Origin: Alphaproteobacteria bacterium
GTDB taxonomy: Bacteria > Pseudomonadota > Alphaproteobacteria > Rhodospirillales > Magnetovibrionaceae
Length of the DNA stretch: 64,000 bases
Assembly (NCBI GenBank): GCA_015231605.1
Contig: JADGBG010000002.1
Location: forward strand, 1 to 64,000
Direction: 5' to 3'
Shown: one piece after another, positions 24,421 to 33,382 of the stretch
Position numbering within the stretch: the first letter of the stretch is position 1
How the letters are laid out: the number at the start of each line of letters is the position of its first letter
Position numbers and translations under genes: made by a program
Notes under the pieces: generated by a model
What the model was told of the DNA's origin: nothing
The model's input: the letters and a program-made list of their open reading frames with translations, nothing else
Database searches by the model: none

Positions 24421-26002
24421 GACCTTCATCGCCGCCGTTGCAAGTTCCGTCGCATTGACCGGGGTGGCCTGGGCCATGGACGACGAACCCAAGATCGACG
24501 CCGAGGCCCTGTACCAACAGCACTGCGCCGAATGCCATGCGCCGACCCGTTTGGGCGCGCTGGGCCCCGCGCTGCTGCCCGGCGCCATCGAACGGCTCAA
24601 GCCCGGCAAGCCGACCGAGGCCGTGATCGCCAACGGCCGCGTCGCGACGCAAATGGAAGGCTTCAAGGACAAACTGAGCGCGGCCGAGATCAAGGCTTTG
24701 GCCGAATATATCTACACAGAACCGGCGGTCGAACCGAAATGGGAAGATGCCGACATCAAGGAAAGCCACACCGTGCACAAGACCATGGCCGAATTGGTCA
24801 AGGCCCCCGTGCACCGGGCCGATCCGCTCAACATCTTCACCGTCGTGGAAATGGGCGACCACCACGTCACCATCCTCAACGGCCATTCGTTCGAGCCGAT
24901 GTACCGCTTCAAGACCCACTTCGCGGTGCATGGCGGCGCGAAGTATTCGCCGGACGGCCGCTTCGTGTATCTGTCGTCCCGCGACGGCTGGATCACCAAA
25001 CACGACCTGTGGGGTCTGGAACCCGTGGCGGAAGTCCGCGCCGGCCTCAACACCCGCAACATCGCCGTGTCGTCGGACGGCAAGTGGGTGATGGTCGGCA
25101 ACTATCTGCCGCACAACGTGGTGATCCTGAATGCCGAAGACCTTTCGCTTTACCGCGTCGTGCCCACCACCGCCAACGACGGGTCCAAGACGTCGCGCGT
25201 CAGCGCCGTCTACGACGCCGAGCCGCGCCAGAGCTTCGTGGTGGCGCTCAAGGACATCAAGGAAGTCTGGGAAATGTCCTATGACCCGGACGCGGCCCCG
25301 GTGTACGGCGGCTTGATCCACAGCTACCGCAAGGGCCAGGAGGAAGCGACCGAGGTCGAGCCCCAGCCGTTCGCCCGCCGGCGCATCATGCTGGACGACT
25401 ACATGGACGACTTCTACTTCGATCCGTCCTATGCGGAAATCATGGGCGCGTCCCACGACGGCAAGGGCGGCATGGTCTACAACCTCGACGCCCGCAAGAA
25501 GGTGGCCGAACTGGATCTCGAGGGCATGCCGCACCTGGGGTCCGGCATCGTCGCCGAATACCAGGGCCACATGGTGATGGCGACACCGCACCTCAAGAAG
25601 TCCCAGGTCAGCATCATCGACATGGAAACCTGGAAGACCGTCAAGACGATCGACACCAAGGGCCCCGGTTTCTTCATGCGCGGGCACGAGAATAGCCCCT
25701 ACGCCTGGGTCGACGTGTTCTTCGGCCCCAACAAGGACCTCCTGCACGTGATCGATCTGCGCACCCTGGAAATCGTGCGCGAGATCAACCCCGCGCCGGG
25801 CAAGACCAACGCCCACGTGGAATTCACCCGCGACGGCCGCTACGCCCTGATCAGCGTCATGGAGGACCAGGACAAGGGCGGCGCGCTGGTGGTCTACGAC
25901 GCGCATACCTTCGAAGAGGTCAAGCGCATCCCCATGAACAAGCCGGTCGGCAAATACAACGTGCACAACAAGATCACCCGTTCCGCCGGGACCAGCCACT
26001 GA
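24410..26002 (+). CDS. nirN: Dihydro-heme d1 dehydrogenase NirN
   Basis: This 530-residue protein has a signal peptide (to about WAMDD), a heme c domain with CAECH (39-43) and a NirS-like d1 propeller. It differs from NirS in key blades and belongs to the NirN group by position after nirJ and by sequences such as VEMGDHHVTILNG and NTRNIAVSSDGKWVMVG. NirN performs the last step, oxidising dihydro-heme d1 to d1 in the periplasm, and hands the cofactor to NirS. It ends the recognised nir genes; a cysteine-rich gene follows after 17 bases. Confidence 0.92.
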   Translation: MSVKTFIAAVASSVALTGVAWAMDDEPKIDAEALYQQHCAECHAPTRLGALGPALLPGAIERLKPGKPTEAVIANGRVATQMEGFKDKLSAAEIKALAEYIYTEPAVEPKWEDADIKESHTVHKTMAELVKAPVHRADPLNIFTVVEMGDHHVTILNGHSFEPMYRFKTHFAVHGGAKYSPDGRFVYLSSRDGWITKHDLWGLEPVAEVRAGLNTRNIAVSSDGKWVMVGNYLPHNVVILNAEDLSLYRVVPTTANDGSKTSRVSAVYDAEPRQSFVVALKDIKEVWEMSYDPDAAPVYGGLIHSYRKGQEEATEVEPQPFARRRIMLDDYMDDFYFDPSYAEIMGASHDGKGGMVYNLDARKKVAELDLEGMPHLGSGIVAEYQGHMVMATPHLKKSQVSIIDMETWKTVKTIDTKGPGFFMRGHENSPYAWVDVFFGPNKDLLHVIDLRTLEIVREINPAPGKTNAHVEFTRDGRYALISVMEDQDKGGALVVYDAHTFEEVKRIPMNKPVGKYNVHNKITRSAGTSH

Positions 26003-26019
26003 CAACGGAATAGACCGAC

Positions 26020-26520
26020 ATGAAACAGATTTACGCCGCCGCCTTGGCCTGTCTCGCCCTCGCCGCCGCCGCGCCCGCAGAGGCCGGGGAAACGCGCTTC
26101 GCTTGTCCGGACCTGACCAAGGGCGTGAAGTTGGGCGACTGTCCCAGCGAGCAGGAAATGAAGGACTCCTACAACGCCTCATGCCCCGAAGCCCTGCAGA
26201 AAAGCGGCGCGTGCCCGGAGTTCGGGTCCTACATGGTGCTCAAGAGCAAGGCCCTGTGGTCCGTGTTCAGCAGCGGCCAGGAGTTCCTGCCCTACATTTC
26301 CTGCCTGATTTCCGAGGAAAAGGTCCGCGCGTCCAAACCCATCGGCGTGCGCGTCAAGTGCGATACGGCGACGGAACGCTGCAAGGCCCTTTGCGAATAT
26401 GATAACGACGTCTACGTCGAATTGCGCTTCGCGGGCATGTGTCATACCGACACCGGCGAGGCCATCGACTGCAAGACCGACCCGGTCGCCTGCGCGGTGA
26501 CCTGCGAAACGGGCGAATAG
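26020..26520 (+). CDS. Cysteine-rich secreted protein of unknown function
   Basis: This 166-residue protein has a clear signal peptide (through PAEAGE, about 19-24). The mature part has 12 cysteines spaced through short motifs such as FACPDL, LGDCPS, NASCPE, SGACPE, ERCKALCEY, GMCH and VTCETGE. There is no CXXCH, so it is not a heme protein; disulphides or metal binding are possible. It follows nirN by 17 bases in the same direction and may be cotranscribed with the d1 operon. I do not recognise a family. Confidence 0.75.
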   Translation: MKQIYAAALACLALAAAAPAEAGETRFACPDLTKGVKLGDCPSEQEMKDSYNASCPEALQKSGACPEFGSYMVLKSKALWSVFSSGQEFLPYISCLISEEKVRASKPIGVRVKCDTATERCKALCEYDNDVYVELRFAGMCHTDTGEAIDCKTDPVACAVTCETGE

Positions 26521-26569
26521 CGCGCTTTCCCCTGTTCCCCCGCGCGCGCAAACGCGCTACGCTTGAACC

Positions 26570-27991
26570 ATGAGCTTGGCGCGTCGTCCCGCCGTCGCGG
26601 GGGCCTTCTACCCCGCCGACCCCGCCGTTCTGGCGGCCCAGGTGCGCGGCTTCCTGGACGAAGCCGCCGCCGAGCGTGGTTCGCGCCCTCCCAAAGCCAT
26701 CATCGCGCCGCACGCGGGCTACGTCTATTCCGGTCCGGTGGCCGCTTATGCCTATAAACTGCTGGCCCCGCTGAAGGGCACGATCCAACGCGTGGTTCTG
26801 CTGGGCCCGTGCCATCGGGTGGCGGTGCGCGGCGTGGCGCTGACCAGCGCGGACGTCTATCTTACCCCCTTGGGCGAAATCGCGGTCGACCATGGCCTGG
26901 ACGCGGCGCTGATGGCGTTGCCCGGCGTTTCGGTGGTCGACGCCACCCATATCCCCGAACACAGCCTGGAAGTCCACCTGCCCTTCCTGCAAGAGGTCCT
27001 AGGCGATTTCGTCCTCATCCCCATGGTGGTGGGCGACGCGCGCGCGCATGAGGTGGCGGACGTCCTGGACGCCGTGTGGGGCGGGCCGGAAACCCTGATC
27101 GTGATTTCCACCGATCTCAGCCATTACCTGGATTACGACGCCTGCCAAGCCATCGACCGGCGCACCACGGCGGCCATCGAACGGCTGGACGGCGCGGCCA
27201 TCGAAGGCGGACAGGCCTGCGGCCGCGTGCCGGTGAAGGGCCTGTTGGAAGCCGCCAAGCGCCGGGGCATGACGATCAAGACGCTGGACGTACGCAATTC
27301 CGGCGACACCGCCGGACCCAAGGACCGGGTGGTGGGATACGGCGCATGGGCGTTGTGGGAAAACGGCGACGGCGGCGCGAACCCGCAAGAAGACGATTTC
27401 TCCGCCAAAACCCGCGCACTTTTGAACGCGCACGGGGCGAAGCTTTTGCAACTGGCCAAGGCGTCCATCCGCCACGGGCTGGAGACCGGCGCGCCCATGC
27501 CCGCAGACCCGTCCGCCCTGCCCGCCGATTTGTCCAGCGTGGGGGCGTGTTTCGTGACGCTCAACAAGGACGGGCGATTGCGCGGCTGCATCGGCTCGCC
27601 CGAAGCCTACCGCCCGCTGGGCCAGGACGTGACGGAGAATGCCTTTAGGTCCGCGTTCCGCGATCCGCGCTTCCCGCCGCTGGACGCAGGCGAGGCCGAG
27701 GCGCTGGACATTCACATATCGGTGTTGAGCCCCGCCCATCCGTTCGCGTTCACGGACCAGGCGGACCTGTTGGCCAAGCTGCGCCCGGGGGTGGACGGGC
27801 TGATCATCGCTGACGGGGGACGGCGCGCCCTGTTCCTGCCGTCGGTGTGGTCGCAACTGCCGACGCCGGAACAGTTTCTGGCGCATCTCAAGGCCAAGGC
27901 CGGAATGCGCCCCGACCACTGGTCCGACACGTTCCAGGCATGGCGCTTCATCGCCGCCGAAACGGGGGCCAAGTGGGACAAGATCCCGTAG
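26570..27991 (+). CDS. amrBA: Memo-AMMECR1 fusion (AmmeMemoRadiSam proteins B and A)
   Basis: This 473-residue protein joins two families. Residues 1 to about 265 are Memo: VAGAFYPADP, IAPHAGYVYSGP with His48, LLGPCHR with His82, and STDLSHY with His185; Cys217 is a further candidate site residue. Residues about 278-473 are AMMECR1, with GACFVTLNKDGRLRGCIG (325-342). In the AmmeMemoRadiSam system these two act with the radical SAM enzyme AmrS, here at 12671-13885, so the system is split around the nir cluster. Substrate and reaction are not established. The gene symbol is descriptive only. It lies 49 bases after the cysteine-rich gene. Confidence 0.9.
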   Translation: MSLARRPAVAGAFYPADPAVLAAQVRGFLDEAAAERGSRPPKAIIAPHAGYVYSGPVAAYAYKLLAPLKGTIQRVVLLGPCHRVAVRGVALTSADVYLTPLGEIAVDHGLDAALMALPGVSVVDATHIPEHSLEVHLPFLQEVLGDFVLIPMVVGDARAHEVADVLDAVWGGPETLIVISTDLSHYLDYDACQAIDRRTTAAIERLDGAAIEGGQACGRVPVKGLLEAAKRRGMTIKTLDVRNSGDTAGPKDRVVGYGAWALWENGDGGANPQEDDFSAKTRALLNAHGAKLLQLAKASIRHGLETGAPMPADPSALPADLSSVGACFVTLNKDGRLRGCIGSPEAYRPLGQDVTENAFRSAFRDPRFPPLDAGEAEALDIHISVLSPAHPFAFTDQADLLAKLRPGVDGLIIADGGRRALFLPSVWSQLPTPEQFLAHLKAKAGMRPDHWSDTFQAWRFIAAETGAKWDKIP

Positions 27992-28016
27992 ACTGACGAA
28001 GGGTCATTTCAAAATG

Positions 28017-29504
28017 TCAGTCTTTTTTCAGGAATCCGAATTTTTTCGATGACAGATATCCGAAGGCGTCCGTGGCGATCTTCGTTCCTACGAGCAAGGA
28101 AAATGGAACCACGGGGAGAAGGTAGCGCTTCTCGAGATGGACCATGGAATACAACAACGAATATCCCATGTAGACGCCCCATAGCATGAGGAACAACGCC
28201 ATAGCGGGGTCGTCTCTGAGGAAATCGAGACGATTGTTTTTTATCGCCCGGATCACGAGAAACGGCACGCCAATTACGAAAGACACGGTGATGATCACCG
28301 AGACAATACGCGCCACGGCCCGCGTCGCGACCATGAGCAATTGGTCGTAACGGTAGTCCTCGATCACGTTGCGCAACAATTCGCCCTTGCCGGGCAGAAG
28401 GCTTTCCCACCCCCTTGCCCATTTCACGGCGCTGTTGACGCCTTCTATGGGCCGTACCGGCAACAAGGCCTGTTTGTTGCCGAGATTTCTCATCATCAAA
28501 CGAAGCATGTCGCCTGGATGGTCGCGCCATAATCTAAAAAAACTCGACGTGGCGTGGCGGGCGATCTCCAATTCGTTCAACCCGTGCTGCTGAACCAAGT
28601 GCGGCCATATTGCGCCGCGAATGATCCGTACGATGGTTTCATCATGGGAATAGGGCTCCATATCCTTCAACAAAGGATCGCTCTCATAAACGGAGACGCC
28701 CCGTTTCGCCAACTCAATGGAGGGAGTCCACATGGACATGCCTGACGTCGTCGTTATGAAGCTGTATCCCGTGCGCTGCTCGTTCCACACTTTGTAGGCC
28801 TGCACGGTTACAAACATTGGCAGAGCGAAAACCAACAGCACGGCGAAGGGCTTCAGCTTCCCGTATCCTGTCGAGAAAGCCCACAGCCAAACCAGGGGCC
28901 AATAGAGCATCTGAAGATAAAGGCCTGCCTCTCGCATCAGGAAAGCTGCCGCTACCATGACGCCAAGACAAAAAATCTCGAGCCACTTAGGCCTTCTCCT
29001 ATCGAGAATGGCAATCCCGGTGTAACTGAGCAAGATCACGGTCAGGCTCGCGTTCAGACTGTCCGACAGAAGGCATTGATCAAACAGAATCGTCTGGCCT
29101 GTCCCGTGCGCGAGAAGAATGAACACGGCGATCGCAAGATGGCGTGTCAGGCGCAATGCTAACCGATAAACGTACAGGCTGGCGATCAACGACAGAACGA
29201 TCTGAAAAGAAACGACGAGCCATTCCCATTGCTCGGATGTGACGGCCTTCATAAACGCAAGGACCGCCGGGTATCCGATGACCCGGAACGTGGTTTGCGA
29301 GTTCTTCCCGTGGCCCGCGCGGTCGAAATCGAGAACCTCCGACCTCAGGGATTCAGCGTTGGCGACAATGAGATCGGCATACTCAATATATTCCGAGGTA
29401 TCAGGGGCATGGATCGGCGACAGATAAACCAAGACCATCAACTTGATGAAGAGGATTGCCGAAAGCGCCACGAACAGCGCCCTGTTTCGATCGATGATAC
29501 TCAA
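28017..29504 (-). CDS. Polytopic membrane glycosyltransferase (GT39/ArnT-like, GT-C fold)
   Basis: This 495-residue protein has around ten membrane helices. Near the N-terminus, after the first helix, is SPIHAPDTSEYIEYADL, the acidic first periplasmic loop typical of GT-C transferases that use polyprenyl-phosphate sugars. A hydrophilic domain of roughly 100 residues (about 240-370) precedes the last helices. The gene is downstream of a GT2 enzyme of the kind that makes polyprenyl-P-sugar donors, which fits the pairing. The acceptor (LPS, protein or capsule) is unknown. It lies 63 bases downstream of the methyltransferase gene. Confidence 0.75.
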   Translation of the reverse strand: MSIIDRNRALFVALSAILFIKLMVLVYLSPIHAPDTSEYIEYADLIVANAESLRSEVLDFDRAGHGKNSQTTFRVIGYPAVLAFMKAVTSEQWEWLVVSFQIVLSLIASLYVYRLALRLTRHLAIAVFILLAHGTGQTILFDQCLLSDSLNASLTVILLSYTGIAILDRRRPKWLEIFCLGVMVAAAFLMREAGLYLQMLYWPLVWLWAFSTGYGKLKPFAVLLVFALPMFVTVQAYKVWNEQRTGYSFITTTSGMSMWTPSIELAKRGVSVYESDPLLKDMEPYSHDETIVRIIRGAIWPHLVQQHGLNELEIARHATSSFFRLWRDHPGDMLRLMMRNLGNKQALLPVRPIEGVNSAVKWARGWESLLPGKGELLRNVIEDYRYDQLLMVATRAVARIVSVIITVSFVIGVPFLVIRAIKNNRLDFLRDDPAMALFLMLWGVYMGYSLLYSMVHLEKRYLLPVVPFSLLVGTKIATDAFGYLSSKKFGFLKKD

Positions 29505-29567
29505 CGTTCAATACTCTCCATTTCCCGGCCTTTCGGGTAGTGCATACGCGCGCGCGGCGGATTCTCC

Positions 29568-30287
29568 CTATTTTTTCCGAGCAAGGCAGAAAACCGATAG
29601 GCCAAACATTCTATTATATTTCATGAAAGGACGTTCCATTCGACATATGGCGCTTAACACCGCGTTCGTTAGGGGAGAATGCCTTTTCAATTGCGATTTG
29701 TCCGCCGCGCCCCCTCCCTGAAATCGGCCCAACAGACGAAGAGCCGCCGCGATCGGGAACACGCCTGCGAAGTAATAATATGTCTCCACGACATCGAGTT
29801 CCGAGGCCTTCACCGCGACTTCAAGGCCGCTCAGTGTGTAACGCCTCTTGTGTTCGAGAAAAACGTCATGGGAACTCCATAAAAACTCAAAGGCCGGCAC
29901 GGAAACGAAAAAATAGGTCCCGCTCGCCACCTTGCGAGCATATTCGACGATCAATTGCGTATCGTCATCGACATGCTCAAGCACATCCATCATGAGGACA
30001 ATGTCGGCATGCTCATTCCCGACCGACCGACGGAACGCGATTTCCTTGCCCTCATGGACTTGATTGGAATCCTCCGGATAACTGTTGTCGACGCACAGTG
30101 CCTCGTCGGCCTTGCCCGTCGAAAGCAAATACCTCGAGAAAAACCCAGAACCCGCACCAACGTCCATGACGCGGGAAAACCGGATGTTTCGCAATGCGGC
30201 CGACAAGGCGGAGGCCTTGGAGGCGTAATACCAGTGGTCCTTTATCTGAGACCCCAGAATTTCAACTTCTTTAAGATCCACGATCAC
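29568..30287 (-). CDS. Class I SAM-dependent methyltransferase
   Basis: This 239-residue protein has motif I VMDVGAGSGFFSRYL (about 40-54), and DIVLMMDVLEHVDDD (motif IV/post-IV) near 94-108. These are typical of the UbiE/Methyltransf_11 group. A GTG start overlaps the stop of the upstream GT2 gene, so the two are coupled. The C-terminal part is hydrophobic, with FAGVFPIAAALRLLGRF, suggesting membrane association. Likely modifies a sugar or lipid of the glycan made by its neighbours. Confidence 0.8.
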   Translation of the reverse strand: MIVDLKEVEILGSQIKDHWYYASKASALSAALRNIRFSRVMDVGAGSGFFSRYLLSTGKADEALCVDNSYPEDSNQVHEGKEIAFRRSVGNEHADIVLMMDVLEHVDDDTQLIVEYARKVASGTYFFVSVPAFEFLWSSHDVFLEHKRRYTLSGLEVAVKASELDVVETYYYFAGVFPIAAALRLLGRFQGGGAADKSQLKRHSPLTNAVLSAICRMERPFMKYNRMFGLSVFCLARKK

Positions 30288-31237
30288 GTTCCGCCGGGCT
30301 CATGAGCTTGATAGACACGCCTGACAATATAATTGGGTCTGCGTTTGGACTCGATATAGGTCCTGCCGACATACTCACCGATCACACCGATACCTATGAG
30401 TTGCACCCCGCCGATAAAGGTGATCGCCACCATCAACGACGCATACCCTGGCACGTCAGCTCCGGAAACAAGAACACGAAAAACGATAAACATCGCAAAT
30501 AAAAATGCTGGAAACGCGACCGCGATCCCCAGATACACCCACAACCGCAACGGGGCGATGCTGAAGCTTGTGATCCCATCAACGGCGAAACTCCAGAGTT
30601 TCAAACCATTGAATTTAGATGCCCCGGAGTTCCTCTTGGGACGCGAATAGTCGATGAAGGCTGTGCGAAACCCTACCCAAGCGAACAACCCCTTCATAAA
30701 CCGATGCGATTCCGGCAATTGCTTCAGAGCCTCGATGACGCAACGATCCATCAACCGAAAGTCACCCGCGTTATTGGGGATTTGGGTGCTCGAAATGACG
30801 TTGTGGAATTTATAGAACATCTCAGCGGATGTCCGCTTCGCCCAACTGTCACTGTCCCGGTTCACCCTTCTTCCGACGACGACTTCGTACCCTGCCCGCC
30901 ATTTTTCGATCATTTCCGGAATGAGTTCGGGGGGATCTTGCAAGTCCACGTCTATTACAATAACAGCATCTCCGGATGCTTCGAACATCCCCGCCGTCAA
31001 AGCGGCTTCCTTGCCAAAATTTCGACTTAAGTCGACGAGCTTCACGCCTAATCCGGAGCCATGCATCTTCAATATTTTCTCAAGCGTACCATCCGTGCTG
31101 CCATCATTTACAAAAATGATCTCCACATTGACATCGTCGCATGACCTAAATACGCCATCTATAGATTCAACAAATGCATCAACAGTTTCCTCCTCGTTGT
31201 ATACCGGAGTTACTATTGAAATATTAGCAATACTCAT
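30284..31237 (-). CDS. GT2 polyprenyl-phosphate glycosyltransferase (DPM/GtrB/ArnC-like)
   Basis: This 317-residue protein has the GT2 catalytic stretches IVTPVYNEEETVD, FVNDGSTDGTL and VDLQDPPELIPEM (DxD-like). Two C-terminal membrane helices (about 235-300) end in the basic tail usual for dolichol-phosphate mannosyltransferase, GtrB and ArnC homologues. Such enzymes load a sugar onto undecaprenyl phosphate on the cytoplasmic face. It is the first gene of the three-gene island; about 200 bases without a gene lie upstream, towards cysQ. Confidence 0.88.
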   Translation of the reverse strand: MSIANISIVTPVYNEEETVDAFVESIDGVFRSCDDVNVEIIFVNDGSTDGTLEKILKMHGSGLGVKLVDLSRNFGKEAALTAGMFEASGDAVIVIDVDLQDPPELIPEMIEKWRAGYEVVVGRRVNRDSDSWAKRTSAEMFYKFHNVISSTQIPNNAGDFRLMDRCVIEALKQLPESHRFMKGLFAWVGFRTAFIDYSRPKRNSGASKFNGLKLWSFAVDGITSFSIAPLRLWVYLGIAVAFPAFLFAMFIVFRVLVSGADVPGYASLMVAITFIGGVQLIGIGVIGEYVGRTYIESKRRPNYIVRRVYQAHEPGGT

Positions 31238-31445
31238 TCAGATACCCCACAACTTCCTTTGTCCTTCGCGCCGAACAGAATCATTTTGCCGATTTTATCA
31301 CGCCCCCACTTCACTTTCCATAGAGAGCGGAAATTGCCGGTCGTACGAGTCCCAACACCCCAGAGACCGGCGGATTGAACCCTTCGCGCCGCGGCTTTAC
31401 GCTTTCCACTGAACCTATCGATTCGCCATGACGCCAGGGGGAGCC

Positions 31446-32222
31446 ATGACCGTCAACATCACGACGCGCGTGCTGGACGCGCTGCACGACATCGCGGTCC
31501 GCGCGGGCCGGGAAATCATGGACGTCTACGTCACCGACTTCGACGTCGCGCACAAGGGCGACGCCTCTCCGGTGACCGAGGCCGACCGGCGCGCCGAAGC
31601 CCTGATCCTCGACGCCATCCGCGCTGAAATCACCGACACGTTTCCCATCATCGGGGAGGAGAGCTTTTCCGACGGGAAAGCCCCCACCCTGGACGGCGGG
31701 CCGTTCTGGCTGGTGGACCCGCTGGACGGAACCAAGGAATTCGTGTCGCGCAACGGCGAATTCACCGTCAACATCGCCTTGGTCGATGGCGGCGTGCCGG
31801 TGGTGGGCGTGGTCTACGCGCCGGTGCTGAACAACCTGTTCATGGGCAGCCCCTTCGGCGCGACCGCCGATTTCGGGAGCGGCCCGCAAATGATCAAATG
31901 CCGCAAATGGCCGGCCGAAGGCCTCACCGCGCTGGTCAGCCGCAGCCACAAGACCCCGGAAACGGACGATTTTCTCAAGGACTACACCATCAAGGATGAA
32001 ACCAGCGCCGGCAGTTCGCTGAAGTTCTGCCTGGTGGCCCGTGGCCTGGCGGACATCTATCCCCGCCTCGGCCGCACCATGGAATGGGACACCGCCGCCG
32101 GTCACGCGGTGCTGCGCGCGGCGGGCGGCGACGTCACCAAGCTGGACGGCGCGCCGCTCTCCTATGGCAAGCCCGGCTTTGAAAACCCGCATTTCGTGGC
32201 CTTCGGCAAGCGCCCGGCCTGA
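31446..32222 (+). CDS. cysQ: 3'(2'),5'-bisphosphate nucleotidase CysQ
   Basis: This 258-residue member of the inositol-monophosphatase fold hydrolyses PAP/PAPS from sulfate assimilation. Metal-binding motifs are GEESF (about 69-73) and WLVDPLDGTKEFVSRNGEFTVN, the CysQ signature. A C-terminal EWDTAAGHAVL motif completes the site. The ATG at 31446 after CAGGGGGAGCC is chosen over an upstream in-frame ATG at 31428. Confidence 0.92.
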   Translation: MTVNITTRVLDALHDIAVRAGREIMDVYVTDFDVAHKGDASPVTEADRRAEALILDAIRAEITDTFPIIGEESFSDGKAPTLDGGPFWLVDPLDGTKEFVSRNGEFTVNIALVDGGVPVVGVVYAPVLNNLFMGSPFGATADFGSGPQMIKCRKWPAEGLTALVSRSHKTPETDDFLKDYTIKDETSAGSSLKFCLVARGLADIYPRLGRTMEWDTAAGHAVLRAAGGDVTKLDGAPLSYGKPGFENPHFVAFGKRPA

Positions 32223-32318
32223 CGGGGCTGGAAGCGGCTTTTTGCTTGAACGCGGTGGACGCGCCCCCCATTTTGCGCGTAAAACGCCCCTACATTCCCG
32301 AGAACGCCAGGTGAAACC

Positions 32319-33371
32319 GTGACCGACGCCAACGCACTGCCCAATTTCGAGGTCTTCGAGGCCACCCCGGACGCCATCCGCCAAGCCGCCGCCGTGATCC
32401 GCGCGGGCGGGTTGGTGGCGTTTCCGACCGAAACCGTCTACGGGTTGGGCGCCGACGCCACCAACGGCGAGGCCGTGGCCCGCATCTTCGAGGTCAAGGA
32501 CCGCCCGACCTTCAACCCGTTGATCGTTCACGTCGCCGATGAAACCCAGGCCGGCCAACTGGTGGACTTCAACGAGACGGCGCAGAAGCTGGCCTTCGCG
32601 TTCTGGCCCGGGGCGTTGACGCTGGTGTTGAAACGGCGCGATGACAGTCCGCTGTCCCTGGTGGCGACGGCGGGTCTGGACACGGTGGCCGTGCGCGTCC
32701 CGGCCCATCCCACCGCGCAGGCTCTGTTGGCGGCGGCGGGCGTGCCCATCGCCGCGCCCAGCGCCAACCGGTCCGGCTACATCAGCCCCACCCAGGCGAT
32801 CCACGTGTTGATGCAATTCAAGGACGGTCAGGGAATCAACGTCGTGCTGGACGGCGGCGCGTGCGCCATCGGCGTGGAAAGCACCATCATCGACGTGTCC
32901 GGCGACACCCCCACCCTGCTGCGCCCGGGCGGCGTGCCGGTGGAAGACATCGAGGCCGTGATCGGCCCCGTGGCCATCGGCCACACGCCATCCGACGACG
33001 GCGACATCAAGGCCCCCGGCCAGTTGAAAAGCCACTACGCGCCGTCCATTCCCATCCGCATCAACGTCAAGCCCGAAGAGCGCCAGCGCGGCGAAAGCAT
33101 GCTGACCTTCGGGCCCGACATGCCCAGGCGCGGCACGTTGAATTTGTCCAAGAAGGGCGATCTGCGCGAAGCGGCGGCGAATCTCTTCACCATGATGCGC
33201 GCGCTGGACATGCCCGGCATCCGCGGCATAGCCGTGGTCCCCATCCCCAACGAAGGCCTGGGCCGCGCCATCAACGACCGCCTGCAACGCGCCGCCGCGC
33301 CCAAGGGCGTTGAGACCGACGCCGACGGTGAACCCAAATACTTCGACCCCATCGGCATTATCGAGATCTGA
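32319..33371 (+). CDS. L-threonylcarbamoyladenylate synthase (Sua5 type)
   Basis: This 350-residue protein makes threonylcarbamoyl-AMP for t6A37 in ANN-decoding tRNAs. The YrdC domain (about 15-205) shows FPTETVYGLGADA, KDRPTFNPLIVHV and PSANRSGYISPT. A C-terminal Sua5 domain (about 235-350) follows after the conserved linker GQLKSHYAPS. A GTG start is used. This long, two-domain type is the one named Sua5/TsaC2. Confidence 0.93.
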   Translation: MTDANALPNFEVFEATPDAIRQAAAVIRAGGLVAFPTETVYGLGADATNGEAVARIFEVKDRPTFNPLIVHVADETQAGQLVDFNETAQKLAFAFWPGALTLVLKRRDDSPLSLVATAGLDTVAVRVPAHPTAQALLAAAGVPIAAPSANRSGYISPTQAIHVLMQFKDGQGINVVLDGGACAIGVESTIIDVSGDTPTLLRPGGVPVEDIEAVIGPVAIGHTPSDDGDIKAPGQLKSHYAPSIPIRINVKPEERQRGESMLTFGPDMPRRGTLNLSKKGDLREAAANLFTMMRALDMPGIRGIAVVPIPNEGLGRAINDRLQRAAAPKGVETDADGEPKYFDPIGIIEI

Positions 33372-33382
33372 GGAACGGCGCG

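Larger units (their letters stand above)
28017..31237. other. AT-richer surface-glycan island
   Basis: The three minus-strand genes here use visibly more A/T and different codons from flanking DNA. They encode a membrane glycosyltransferase, a methyltransferase and a GT2 polyprenyl-type glycosyltransferase. No integrase, IS element or tRNA is present at the borders, so acquisition is inferred from composition and content alone. Confidence 0.6.

Noticed and set aside
28017-31237. Prophage or insertion-element origin for the AT-richer island
   Set aside because: No integrase, transposase, terminal repeats or tRNA target were found at its edges.
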